Shown here in pieces: positions 7,461 to 14,413 of a stretch of 25,222 bases of DNA (positions within the stretch are counted from its first letter, which is position 1; each line of letters begins with the position of its first letter). The stretch covers positions 1-25,222 of the forward strand of contig JALLOL010000009.1 in assembly GCA_027717875.1 (NCBI GenBank), read 5' to 3'. The notes below the pieces were generated by a model. The model ran no database searches, was not told the DNA's origin, and saw nothing but the letters and a program-made list of their open reading frames with translations. The position numbers and the translations under genes were made by a program. Origin of the DNA: Acidobacteria bacterium AH-259-L09. GTDB lineage: Bacteria; Acidobacteriota; UBA6911; RPQK01.

Positions 7461-8042
7461 TTATGGAACGCTCGCCAGGAGCCGTGAGACAGTGGTTTTT
7501 GAAGTGTTTAATTCCGTTGCAATCTGTTGGAGGCTCAAACCCTGCCTTCTAAGGCTGTGAATCTTCTCCGTGTCTAACCTCGTTCCTCTGGGTCGTCCCA
7601 ACTTCTTGCCATTTTCCTTGGCCCTTCTCAACCCAGCTTTCACCCTCTCAGCAATGATGTCTCTTTCAAGCTGAGCCACCGCTGAGATGATCGTGAAAAT
7701 GGCACTTCCCAACGGGCTGGAAGTATCGATGTTCTCCTGAAAGCTCACAAAATCAATGCCCAGGTTTCTAAACTCCTCCAGGGCATTGATTAGGTGCCGG
7801 GTGCTCCTGGCAAAGCGGTCAAACCTCCAGCACAGCACCACATCAAAGCGGCGCTTCTTGGCATCATTCATCAACTGATTCAGTGCTGGTCTGGAATCTT
7901 TGGTGCCGGTCACACCATCACAATACTCTTCAAAGATCTGCCAGTCCCGGTCTGAGACGTAACGGCGAAGGTCTAAAAGCTGGTTCTCATTGGTCTGCTC
8001 GATTGCCTTTGAAACTCTGGCATAGATGGCTACTCTATTCAT
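7461..8042 (-). CDS. Serine recombinase (resolvase/invertase family), 193 aa
   Basis: This is a complete small serine recombinase. The catalytic domain begins VAIYARVS with nucleophile Ser11; 'VVLCWRFDRFARSTRHL' carries the conserved arginines, and 'IISAVAQLERDIIAERVKAGLRRAKENGKKLGRPRG' is the long E helix and linker. The C-terminal helix-turn-helix 'SLQQIATELNTSKTTVSRLLA' (about 167-188) is of the Pin/Hin type. Length is usual for DNA invertases and resolvases. GAGGA lies 7 nt before the ATG. No tnpA transposase is present, so it is not part of a complete Tn3-type transposon here. A candidate recombination site with an inverted repeat lies upstream at 8093-8129. Confidence 0.92.
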   Translation of the reverse strand: MNRVAIYARVSKAIEQTNENQLLDLRRYVSDRDWQIFEEYCDGVTGTKDSRPALNQLMNDAKKRRFDVVLCWRFDRFARSTRHLINALEEFRNLGIDFVSFQENIDTSSPLGSAIFTIISAVAQLERDIIAERVKAGLRRAKENGKKLGRPRGTRLDTEKIHSLRRQGLSLQQIATELNTSKTTVSRLLASVP

Positions 8043-8092
8043 GGTTTTGTCCTCGTGATATGCTTTGTTTACTTATCTCCAATGTGTGGATG

Positions 8093-8129
8093 GGGCCTAC
8101 AGGCTTTTTTCCGATTTGCTTGTAGGCCC
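8093..8129. promoter_or_regulatory. Inverted repeat upstream of the serine recombinase
   Basis: GGGCCTACAGGC (8093-8104) and GCTTGTAGGCCC (8118-8129) are complementary at 11 of 12 positions with a 13-nt spacer. It lies between the ardC remnant and the recombinase start. It may be a recombinase site, an operator or a hairpin in the transcript. No T tract follows on either strand, so a terminator is unlikely. Confidence 0.45.
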
Positions 8130-8145
8130 ACTTTGTTGTTGGGGC

Positions 8146-8425
8146 TTAAACTCCTTTATCCTTTTCCAGGATAAAATCAGCCGCCTTCTGAGCCTGTGCA
8201 GCAGCGAAGATCACCAGCCCCTTGTCGTTTCTCAGCCTCCGGAGCCACCCCTGGATGTAAGCAACCGAGTTATCGATGGTCCTGTTTTCAATCCGGCAAT
8301 GCCCACACAGAAAGGCTGCTCCCATCTCCGCCACCAGTTCTTCCTGGCTATAGTCCCTGCTGCCGAATGGAGCCAGGTTGTCCGTGTCCAGTCTGTTGAG
8401 CCTGGATTGATGGCCAGTGCTGTGC
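8146..8425 (-). pseudogene. ardC: ArdC-like antirestriction/zincin protein, 5'-truncated
   Basis: The retained C-terminus reads 'HSTGHQSRLNRLDTDNL', 'FGSRDYSQEELVAEMGAAFLC', 'NSVAYIQGWLRRLRNDKGL' and 'AAAQAQKAADFIL', which is the end of the ArdC/ssDNA-binding zincin-like family (usual text: HELxHSTGHxSRL...YxxEELVAExGAAFLC...YIxxWLxxLKxD). Homology ends between the HE and the second H of the HExxH motif: the codon for the first family residue (His) starts at 8424, immediately next to a perfect palindrome at 8426-8451. The N-terminal DNA-binding part and half of the metal site are therefore lost to a mobile-element insertion. The family is typical of plasmids and integrative elements, where it protects incoming DNA. 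Confidence 0.85.
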
Positions 8426-8451
8426 GTCTTATGCCGATATCGGCATAAGAC
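8426..8451. repeat. Perfect 26-bp palindrome, terminus of an older recombinase element
   Basis: The half-sequence GTCTTATGCCGAT is followed by its exact complement. It abuts the break in ardC. Further copies of the half site TTATGCCG/TAATGCCGC lie inward at about 8456-8464 and 8473-8483 (direct) and 8530-8540 (inverted, GCGGCATAATC). This is the arrangement expected of a tyrosine-recombinase core site with accessory arms. Confidence 0.65.
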
Positions 8452-8472
8452 ACATAATGCCGCTACCTGGAT

Positions 8473-8540
8473 TATGCCGCGCCGATCGGAAGCTTTCGGT
8501 GAGGAAGGCGGCAGACCGGCGCGAGCATGCGGCATAATCA
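8473..8540. repeat. 11-bp inverted repeat pair inside the older element end
   Basis: GATTATGCCGC (8473-8483) and GCGGCATAATC (8530-8540) are perfect complements 46 nt apart. The right arm overlaps the stop codon of the recombinase remnant. Confidence 0.6.
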
Positions 8541-8654
8541 GAGAGCTTCAAGGAACGCGAGAAGATCGTCGTCAGGGCGATATCGGGCAGGACTGGACCT
8601 CTTAGCAGTCATGCGAGACAGTGCCTTTTCCTTGAGACGGAGATCTGCATGCAC
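8538..8654 (-). pseudogene. C-terminal end of a tyrosine recombinase (older element)
   Basis: The minus strand reads VHADLRLKEKALSRM and then ARYRPDDDLLAFLEAL before a TGA. This is the common tail of a recombinase/integrase group in which the catalytic Tyr sits two residues before HAD. Here the Tyr codon TAC straddles the edge of the adjacent RIT core (TA comes from the core, C from 8655). Everything upstream of the tyrosine has been replaced by the RIT element, and the missing part is not found at the element's other flank. Confidence 0.75.
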
Positions 8655-8655
8655 G

Positions 8656-8688
8656 TATTGCAAATGTGCAGCTACACATTTGCAATAT
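8656..8688. repeat. RIT left core site
   Basis: 33 bp identical to 12196-12228. It is followed inward by two TATGTGCAG motifs (about 8688-8710), probable accessory binding sites. Confidence 0.85.
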
Positions 8689-8831
8689 TATGTGCAGACA
8701 GTAGCTATGTGCAGTGAGCCGGCTAACGTGGTGATTGCAAGGCCGTCTAATTGGCGCGACTCAACATAACATCTGGTTGCGGTTGGTGGATCTCGGTTCA
8801 GACCTGGCATGTACGCATGTCCTCCAAAGTG

Positions 8832-9841
8832 TTACAGAGAACGGAGCCACTCCAGAAGGTCCTTGTTCTGTTGCCATGATGGAATCGCTCGAATCGGCGA
8901 AGAGTCGCTGATTTTCTCAAGCGCGTTTCGTTTCATCTCGAGATTTGCCCTCGCGTAGATCTGAGTCGTTTTGACATCCACATGGCCCAGGAAGTCCCGG
9001 ATCATCTCAAGGGAGATTCCACTCTGCAACAGGTGCATTCCTTTCGTGTGGCGAAGCATGGGGGGTTCACCGTACCATTCAGACTCGGGCGCTTGCTTCG
9101 TGCTTTCCCGACATGTTTTTGAAGGATGTAGCGGATTCCCGAGCGGGATAGTCGCTGGTTGCGCCCGTTCCGGAAAAGAGGCTGGTCAAACTGTTCGGGA
9201 CGATCCAAATGGTTTTCGTGCATATGATCGCGCAGGAGCTGGACGGTCTTTGCCATCAGAGGTACAGCACGCATCTTGCGTCCCTTTCCCATCAGGCGCA
9301 GCTGAGCGGGTGGATCCAATCGTACGTCTCCGGCCGAAAGATCGATCAACTCCTGAACTCGCGCTCCAGTGTCATAGAGCAGACTTAGCAAAACTGCATC
9401 TCTTCGACCTGCTCGATTGCTCAGCTCCGGCTGCGCCAGAATCTCAGCCAACTCCTCTTTGGAAAGGTACGCGACCATAGGGCGAGCGTGTCGCCGCTGG
9501 GGAATGGCGAGGATTTTTTGGCACTGAAGCATGCACTCCGGCTCCTCCGACTGAACATATCGGAAGAAAGCATGTAGGGCTGCAAGGCGATGGTTTCGTG
9601 TACTGGGCGCAGACCGCCTTTCCCTTTCCAAGTAATCCAAGAAGGCTTCCACCAAGGAAACGTCGATCTGTTCGAGGCGCAGTCTTTCCGGAGCAATTCC
9701 CCGCACATCGCGGCAGAATCGCACAAGGAGAGTAAACACGTCGCGGTAGGCTTTGATCGTATTGGGGCTCACATTCCGCTGTGCAGCCAGGTAATGCGTC
9801 AAAAAGGTGGTCACGTGAACGGCGAAATCGGTTGGTTTCAT
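8832..9841 (-). CDS. RIT tyrosine recombinase C, split by a -1 frameshift
   Basis: Third gene of the trio. Its ATG overlaps the stop of recombinase B (TGATG). The first frame (9841 down to about 9060) carries the N-terminal SAM-like domain 'FLTHYLAAQRNVSPNTIKAYRDVFTLLVRF' and catalytic Arg I in 'YDTGARVQELIDLSAGD'. The rest of the active site, 'HMLRHTKGMHLL'-like HxxR, 'LGHVDVKTTQIYARA' with the nucleophile Tyr, is in the -1 frame and continues to the TAA at 8832. The two frames meet at a C6 run on the coding strand, reading C_CCC_CCA_UGC. A -1 slip gives the expected NPPMLRHTKG. Either the gene is inactivated by a one-base indel, or frameshifting makes the full protein; the first is more common. 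Confidence 0.8.
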
Positions 9842-10797
9842 CACTCGATCCTCCCCGGAATGACCTCACCAAAGATCGCGTCGACTCGCGCTGTGATCTC
9901 GGGAAAAAGTTCGGCCGTGAGATGCAGATAGCGCTGCGTTCCCGAAAGGCTCTGATGGCCCAAGTAGGTGGCCAGCAGAGGCAGTTTGGCGTCGAGATCC
10001 TCACCGTTTCGGTACCAACGCAGCAGGGTATGGACCGCGAATCCGTGGCGCAGATCGTGGATCCTGGGTCCCTTGCCTCTGCCTGCGTGAGGAATCCCAC
10101 ACTGCAGTAGCAGTTGACGGAACAAGCCGTAAACGGTCCGTAAGCTGCAGGACCCTCCATCGGGCGCCCGATTTTGGAAATGGGCGGCGTACTTGCGTAA
10201 GCGATTCACCAGCGACAAGGCGAGAGGAACCAAGCGATCTTTGCGAAACTTTCCTTGGCGCACCGTCGCGATACCTTGATTGAGGTCGACGTCTCGGACA
10301 GGTAGTTTCAACACTTCCCCAAGACGAAACCCGCATCCATACAGGAGGCGGAAAACTTCGGGCATAATGAGGTGCCGCAGAGGCGAACGAGCGGTGGGTT
10401 TCAGCGCGTCCACGGCCTGAAGGAGCTTTCGAATCTCTTCATGAGTCAGAATTCTTGGCGCAAAACTCGATTGCTCTCGCGCACTCAGTGTGGAATCGGG
10501 CACATAGGCGGAATAACCGAGCCGACACAGAAACCTGGAGAACTGGCGAACGACCAGGATCCGTTGCTGGTGGGTTCTGGAACTTTCGTGAGCCCTCTTG
10601 GCCAACCATCTTTGGGCGATGGATCGAGGTAACTCGCAGGTCGTCAACCCTTCTTGGAACACGAAATCGTCGAAGCGCCGCAAGATTCGAGACGGCTCAC
10701 GATACCGGTATCCACAGGCGTGCTTTTCCTGCAGAAACCTGTCCATGAAAGGAGCCAGCATGCTTTGGAACGGAGCACTGGATGGATCATTCGGCAT
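9841..10797 (-). CDS. RIT tyrosine recombinase B, 318 aa
   Basis: Middle gene of the trio. The N-terminal core-binding domain includes 'FLQEKHACGYRYREPSRILRRFDDFV' (about residues 21-46). The catalytic domain has Arg I in 'LLYGCGFRLGEVLKLPVRDV', HDLRH (His-x-x-Arg-His) and 'LGHQSLSGTQRYLHLT' with His and nucleophile Tyr, so all canonical residues are present. The start codon lies inside the end of recombinase A (11-bp overlap), which implies translational coupling. Length and order correspond to the second recombinase of described RIT elements. Confidence 0.9.
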   Translation of the reverse strand: MPNDPSSAPFQSMLAPFMDRFLQEKHACGYRYREPSRILRRFDDFVFQEGLTTCELPRSIAQRWLAKRAHESSRTHQQRILVVRQFSRFLCRLGYSAYVPDSTLSAREQSSFAPRILTHEEIRKLLQAVDALKPTARSPLRHLIMPEVFRLLYGCGFRLGEVLKLPVRDVDLNQGIATVRQGKFRKDRLVPLALSLVNRLRKYAAHFQNRAPDGGSCSLRTVYGLFRQLLLQCGIPHAGRGKGPRIHDLRHGFAVHTLLRWYRNGEDLDAKLPLLATYLGHQSLSGTQRYLHLTAELFPEITARVDAIFGEVIPGRIE

Positions 10798-12052
10798 GCT
10801 TCACCTCCTCAGTATCCAATGCCACGCTCCGCAAGGCTTCCACATCGGCTTTGGCGTAAATCCGTGTTGATTCCAAACTGGTATGCCCCAAGATGTCTGC
10901 AATGGTGGGAAAAGGCGTACCCTGCTGAAGAAGCCGAGTCGCCAGACTGTGGCGCAGGGAATGTAGCCCTCGCTTTTGTGGAGTCCGAAACGTGATCCCC
11001 GCCAATCGACGCCAGTAGGTAACAATGTGGTATAGGTTGTTGCTCCTCACGAAAGGCTCAAAGGGAGGGTTCAATTTGAGGAAGACCTCCCGGTGCGCCA
11101 TTTTGGGGCGACCCGATTTCAAGTAGTCGATCAATGCTTCGCCGACCTCTTCGGTCAGAGGCAGGCTGAGCGGCGTGGCCGTTTTCGATTGCGTGATCTC
11201 TATCCTGGAATCTTCCCAATGGAGGTGATCCAGTTTCAGTGTGCGAATATCTCCAGCACGCAATCCCAACCGGCCTGCCAGTAAGAGAATGGCGTAATCT
11301 CGTTTGCCTTTGGGCGAACTGCGATCGATGGCCGCCAGGAGCTTGACGATAAGCTCGTGATCCCACACCGACGGGATACTGGCATCCCTGGGAACACGAA
11401 TGGTTGGCAGTTCCACACTGAGATCCTTCTGGAGGATCCCACGCATGGTCAGGAACCGAAGAAAGGAACGCACATCCGAGACGATTCGCGAGACTGTATG
11501 CGGCTTTAAGTGACCGCGAGCAGACACGAATTCGGACAGATCCAGCGCCTGAATTTGATCCAGGGTCCTCGCTTTCCTCGTATTTAGAAAATCCAAAAAG
11601 ATCGTGAGTTCTCTGGTGCGCGTTTGAAGGGTCGCCAGCCGAAGCTGGAGTCGATCCCGACAGTACTGTTTGTAGTCACGCAGTACCTTCTTCATGGGTG
11701 GAGGGAGACGAATCTTTCCCATGTCCGTGCGGGCAGGTTCGATGCGGCCGTGCTGAGCAAAGTCCGTAAGCACCTTTACACCAAACACGATATGCCGTCG
11801 CCATCCCTCGCCCGGCTTATCCACCTCCTCATCCCCCACGCGATACTCCTCCACAAAGCGCGCTGCCAGACTTCCGCAAAACTCATCTCCCAGTTTGTTC
11901 TGGCGGGAAAACTCGATGAGGCGTGCCCAAATTGCTCGATAGCGATTCAGTGACCTCCTGCTGTACCCTAACTGCTCCATCTCGCCCAGGGCCTTTGCCA
12001 CAAGTCGACCCAGTGGCGAGTTCCGTAAAGATACATGATTGGATTGATCCAT
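10787..12052 (-). CDS. RIT tyrosine recombinase A, 421 aa
   Basis: First gene of the trio. The start MDQSNHVSLRN at 12052 is chosen because GGAGG lies 7 nt upstream; an in-frame extension to 12085 is possible but has no site. It has a long N-terminal region, a core-binding domain around 'DYKQYCRDRLQLRLATLQTRTRELTIFLDFL', and a catalytic domain with Arg I in 'LGLRAGDIRTLK', HSLRH, 'LGHTSLESTRIYAKAD' with His and Tyr. All active-site residues are visible. It is followed without a gap by recombinases B and C. Confidence 0.9.
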   Translation of the reverse strand: MDQSNHVSLRNSPLGRLVAKALGEMEQLGYSRRSLNRYRAIWARLIEFSRQNKLGDEFCGSLAARFVEEYRVGDEEVDKPGEGWRRHIVFGVKVLTDFAQHGRIEPARTDMGKIRLPPPMKKVLRDYKQYCRDRLQLRLATLQTRTRELTIFLDFLNTRKARTLDQIQALDLSEFVSARGHLKPHTVSRIVSDVRSFLRFLTMRGILQKDLSVELPTIRVPRDASIPSVWDHELIVKLLAAIDRSSPKGKRDYAILLLAGRLGLRAGDIRTLKLDHLHWEDSRIEITQSKTATPLSLPLTEEVGEALIDYLKSGRPKMAHREVFLKLNPPFEPFVRSNNLYHIVTYWRRLAGITFRTPQKRGLHSLRHSLATRLLQQGTPFPTIADILGHTSLESTRIYAKADVEALRSVALDTEEVKHAE

Positions 12053-12195
12053 GATTGACCTCCTCTGAAAAGCGGCGACCCCCATGGCCGCCGAGGAGAC
12101 GCATCATGAAATCTTATGTGCTGAAATCCAAGAGAAATGATCTGGGCGGCAAGCACTTAACGAAGCGACTCTACATAACACTCCTCTGCACATAA
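12053..12195. other. RIT leader between the right core and recombinase A
   Basis: It should contain the promoter of the trio. A small hairpin GGCG-11 nt-CGCC is visible near 12077-12095. GCGACTCTACATAACA (from 12164) resembles GCGACTCAACATAACA near the left end (from 8755). Confidence 0.45.
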
Positions 12196-12228
12196 TATTG
12201 CAAATGTGCAGCTACACATTTGCAATAT
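12196..12228. repeat. RIT right core site
   Basis: 33 bp identical to 8656-8688, preceded by TCTGCACATAA, the complement of the sequence following the left core. Confidence 0.85.
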
Positions 12229-12349
12229 ATTCACGTTTCGGTGGAGGATCTTCATCGAGAGGCGTTGAAAACAGGAGTTTCTGGTTGAAATTTAGTTGAA
12301 ATGAAAATAAGCAGCTGCCAACTTATTGATTCTAGAAGACTAAAAACTT

Positions 12350-12441
<92 letters not shown>

Positions 12442-12475
12442 GGATCGGCTTAGAAGTGGCTCACGAGGATGCCGT

Positions 12476-12504
12476 ATTGTAAGAAAAGTCTCCCGTCGAG
12501 TCAA
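12476..12504 (-). promoter_or_regulatory. Promoter of tRNA-Ser
   Basis: On the minus strand TTGACT (12499-12504), 17-nt spacer, TACAAT (12476-12481). Transcription would start near 12469, about 28 nt before the tRNA. Confidence 0.75.
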
Positions 12505-12512
12505 GCAACACC

Positions 12513-13427
12513 TTACCGGAGCTTCACCTGGATGTCCTTCTCCAAGCGAAAACTGAACAGCTGCTCTGCTTGAAACTCGACTTCCTTGCCTTTGGTGGTG
12601 AGCACCCTTGCCGTACCGGCGCCACCCCCGACGGCGGCACCGATGGCAGCGCCCTTTTTGCCGCCCAAAATTCCGCCGATCAACGCGCCCACGCCAGTCG
12701 CTCCCCCGATAACCTTGGCGTCGCGTTCCTTTGTTCCTTCCGCACGGACCTCGATCTCATTTGTCTCGATCGGATATTTTCTCCCGCCAACATGAATTTC
12801 CGTCAGGATCAATGTCATCCCCGCTCGGCCCTTGACCTTTCCCGACTCCTGGAGATCTAACACCTCGCCAATAACCTTGCTTCCTTGGGGAACTACGATT
12901 TTTCCATCCGTAATCAAATCCTTGTCCAAGAGGGCTTCAAACTGGTCGCCGCTCTTATTGGTCTTTGTGCTAACTGCTTCCGCCAAACGGACTTCAAGGA
13001 CGGTTCCCTCAAAGACAACTGCGGTGATGGCTCGAGGAGGGGGCGGTGGCTCAACAATAACTGGTCCTCGCGTTGTTTCCTCCTTTACCTCTACCCTAGG
13101 TGGAGTGGTGGCGATTGTCGTGTCGGTCGCTTCGGTTTGGGGCTTAGGTGCTGGCGTGGCAGGTAATCTGGTACCAGGCCTTTCTCGAGTTGCGGATCCC
13201 TCAGGGTGCTGCGCTGGCTGCTCATGTTTCTGGCGGGTTTCCAGGGCAGCTTTCCTCTCGGTTTGAGCCGCAGGAGGCTCTTCCACTTGACTGGAACCCG
13301 CCTCTTCCACGGCGCTATTTTTAGGCGTAGAAACCTGTTCGGAAGCCTTCTCTTCCTGGACCCCTCGGCTGCAGGCAAAAGGGCTCACTAAAAAAATCGC
13401 TAAAAAAACTAGCTCTGTTCGGGACAT
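12513..13427 (-). CDS. Envelope protein with proline-rich linker and glycine zipper, 304 aa
   Basis: The start is supported by AAGGAG 6-7 nt upstream of the ATG. Residues 1-20 are an export signal (LVFLAIFLVSPFACSRG). A Cys follows the hydrophobic stretch, but PFAC is a poor lipobox, so lipoprotein status is uncertain. Residues 25-130 are low-complexity, rich in Pro, Glu, Thr and Ala. From about 135 a beta-rich domain 'FEGTVLEVRLAEAVSTKTNKSGDQFEALLDKDL' with 'IVVPQGSKVIGEV' resembles the TrbI/VirB10-like or 'LPS-assembly-like' barrels common in Acidobacteria. It is followed by a glycine zipper 'GATGVGALIGGILGGKKGAAIGAAVGGGAGT' (about 240-272). Function unknown; envelope or outer-membrane association is inferred. 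Confidence 0.8.
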   Translation of the reverse strand: MSRTELVFLAIFLVSPFACSRGVQEEKASEQVSTPKNSAVEEAGSSQVEEPPAAQTERKAALETRQKHEQPAQHPEGSATRERPGTRLPATPAPKPQTEATDTTIATTPPRVEVKEETTRGPVIVEPPPPPRAITAVVFEGTVLEVRLAEAVSTKTNKSGDQFEALLDKDLITDGKIVVPQGSKVIGEVLDLQESGKVKGRAGMTLILTEIHVGGRKYPIETNEIEVRAEGTKERDAKVIGGATGVGALIGGILGGKKGAAIGAAVGGGAGTARVLTTKGKEVEFQAEQLFSFRLEKDIQVKLR

Positions 13428-13459
13428 GGGTTTCTCCTTTGGTTTACAGTAACGATGTT

Positions 13460-14413
13460 ATGAATCCAAACAAGTTTCAAGTCGGGATACGAGATATTCT
13501 ACATGCACAAAGGCGTCTGAAGGATGTGATCCGACTCACACCTTTAATCCAATCGGTCTTCCATCCCGAAGTGTACTTCAAGGCGGAAAGTCTCCAAGTG
13601 ATGGGATCATTCAAAATACGCGCTGCTTTTAACGAAATTTCCCTCTTGTCGGCTGCTCAAAAACAGAGGGGAATTGTCACATCCAGCTCCGGGAATTTTG
13701 CCCAAGGGGTTGCCTATGCGTCCAGGCAACTGGATGTTTCTGCCAAAGTGGTCATGATGAAATCCTCCAACCCTTTTAAGATAGAACGCACCCGACAATG
13801 TGGAGCTGAGGTGGTCTTTTGCGAGGATCAATTTGGAGCGCGGGCCCAGAAGGTGAAGGAGATTCAGACGTTAGAGAAGCGAACTGCTATTCACCCCTAT
13901 GATCACCCCTCGGTAATCGCTGGAAACGGAACCCTCGCCTTGGAAATCTTAGAACAATTGCCCGAGGTTGAAAATATCGTTGTCCCGATCAGCGGAGGGG
14001 GTCTAATTAGCGGCATTGCTATAGCGGCCAAAACCCGCAGGCCCAAGGTGCGAATCTGGGGGGTACAGCCACAGAATTCGAATGCGGCCTACCTCTCATT
14101 CCAAGCCAAAAAAATCGTTTCCATTGACCACGCTCACACCATAGCCGATGGCCTAACTGTCACACGGCCCGGAGAGCTGACTTTTTTGATTATTAAAGCC
14201 TTAGTGGATGGAGTGGAAACAGTAGAGGAACAAACGATCCTCCGAGCTGTACACCACTATCTGCTGGAGGAACGACTAGTGGTGGAACCGTCCGGCGCTG
14301 TTCCATTAGCTGCTGCCTTCGAAGGTAAGATTCCCCTTCGGAGGACCGTACTGGTGTTGAGTGGAGGTAATATTAGTCCGGATCTGATAGCGCAGATAGT
14401 GGTAAATTCATGA
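13460..14413 (+). CDS. Threonine dehydratase-like PLP enzyme (threonine ammonia-lyase or serine racemase), 317 aa
   Basis: This is a fold-type II PLP enzyme. Lys52 in 'MGSFKIRAA' is the Schiff-base lysine; 'SSSGNFAQGVAYASR' is the substrate loop; 'VPISGGGLISGIA' is the phosphate-binding glycine loop; 'LSGGNIS' near the end contains the Ser/Gly that contact the ring nitrogen. The absence of a C-terminal ACT regulatory domain suggests the catabolic/short type, so feedback control by isoleucine is not expected. A TTG seven codons earlier (13439) is an alternative start. Divergent from the envelope gene with only about 30 bp between. Its 3' end overlaps the 3' end of the ElbD-like gene by 41 bp, tail to tail. 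Confidence 0.88.
   Translation: MNPNKFQVGIRDILHAQRRLKDVIRLTPLIQSVFHPEVYFKAESLQVMGSFKIRAAFNEISLLSAAQKQRGIVTSSSGNFAQGVAYASRQLDVSAKVVMMKSSNPFKIERTRQCGAEVVFCEDQFGARAQKVKEIQTLEKRTAIHPYDHPSVIAGNGTLALEILEQLPEVENIVVPISGGGLISGIAIAAKTRRPKVRIWGVQPQNSNAAYLSFQAKKIVSIDHAHTIADGLTVTRPGELTFLIIKALVDGVETVEEQTILRAVHHYLLEERLVVEPSGAVPLAAAFEGKIPLRRTVLVLSGGNISPDLIAQIVVNS

Larger units (their letters stand above)
8656..12228 (-). mobile_element. RIT (recombinase-in-trio) element
   Basis: Three tyrosine recombinase genes, overlapping end to start and all on the minus strand, lie between two identical 33-bp sequences (8656-8688 and 12196-12228). Each end has 13-bp arms TATTGCAAATGTG and CACATTTGCAATA around a 6-bp centre CAGCTA, the shape of a tyrosine recombinase core. 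Just inside, TATGTGCAGA follows the left core, and its complement TCTGCACATA precedes the right core, so the ends are also inverted repeats of about 43 bp. Gene order, overlap and palindromic ends match the described RIT class. The last gene is interrupted by a frameshift. Confidence 0.88.

Noticed and set aside
8456..8540. CRISPR-like or attC repeats (TTATGCCG copies)
   Set aside because: Copies are few, irregularly spaced and in both orientations; better explained as recombinase binding sites.
8656..12228. Ordinary phage or island integrase cluster
   Set aside because: Three different overlapping recombinases with palindromic ends fit the RIT class better; no excisionase or phage genes are present.
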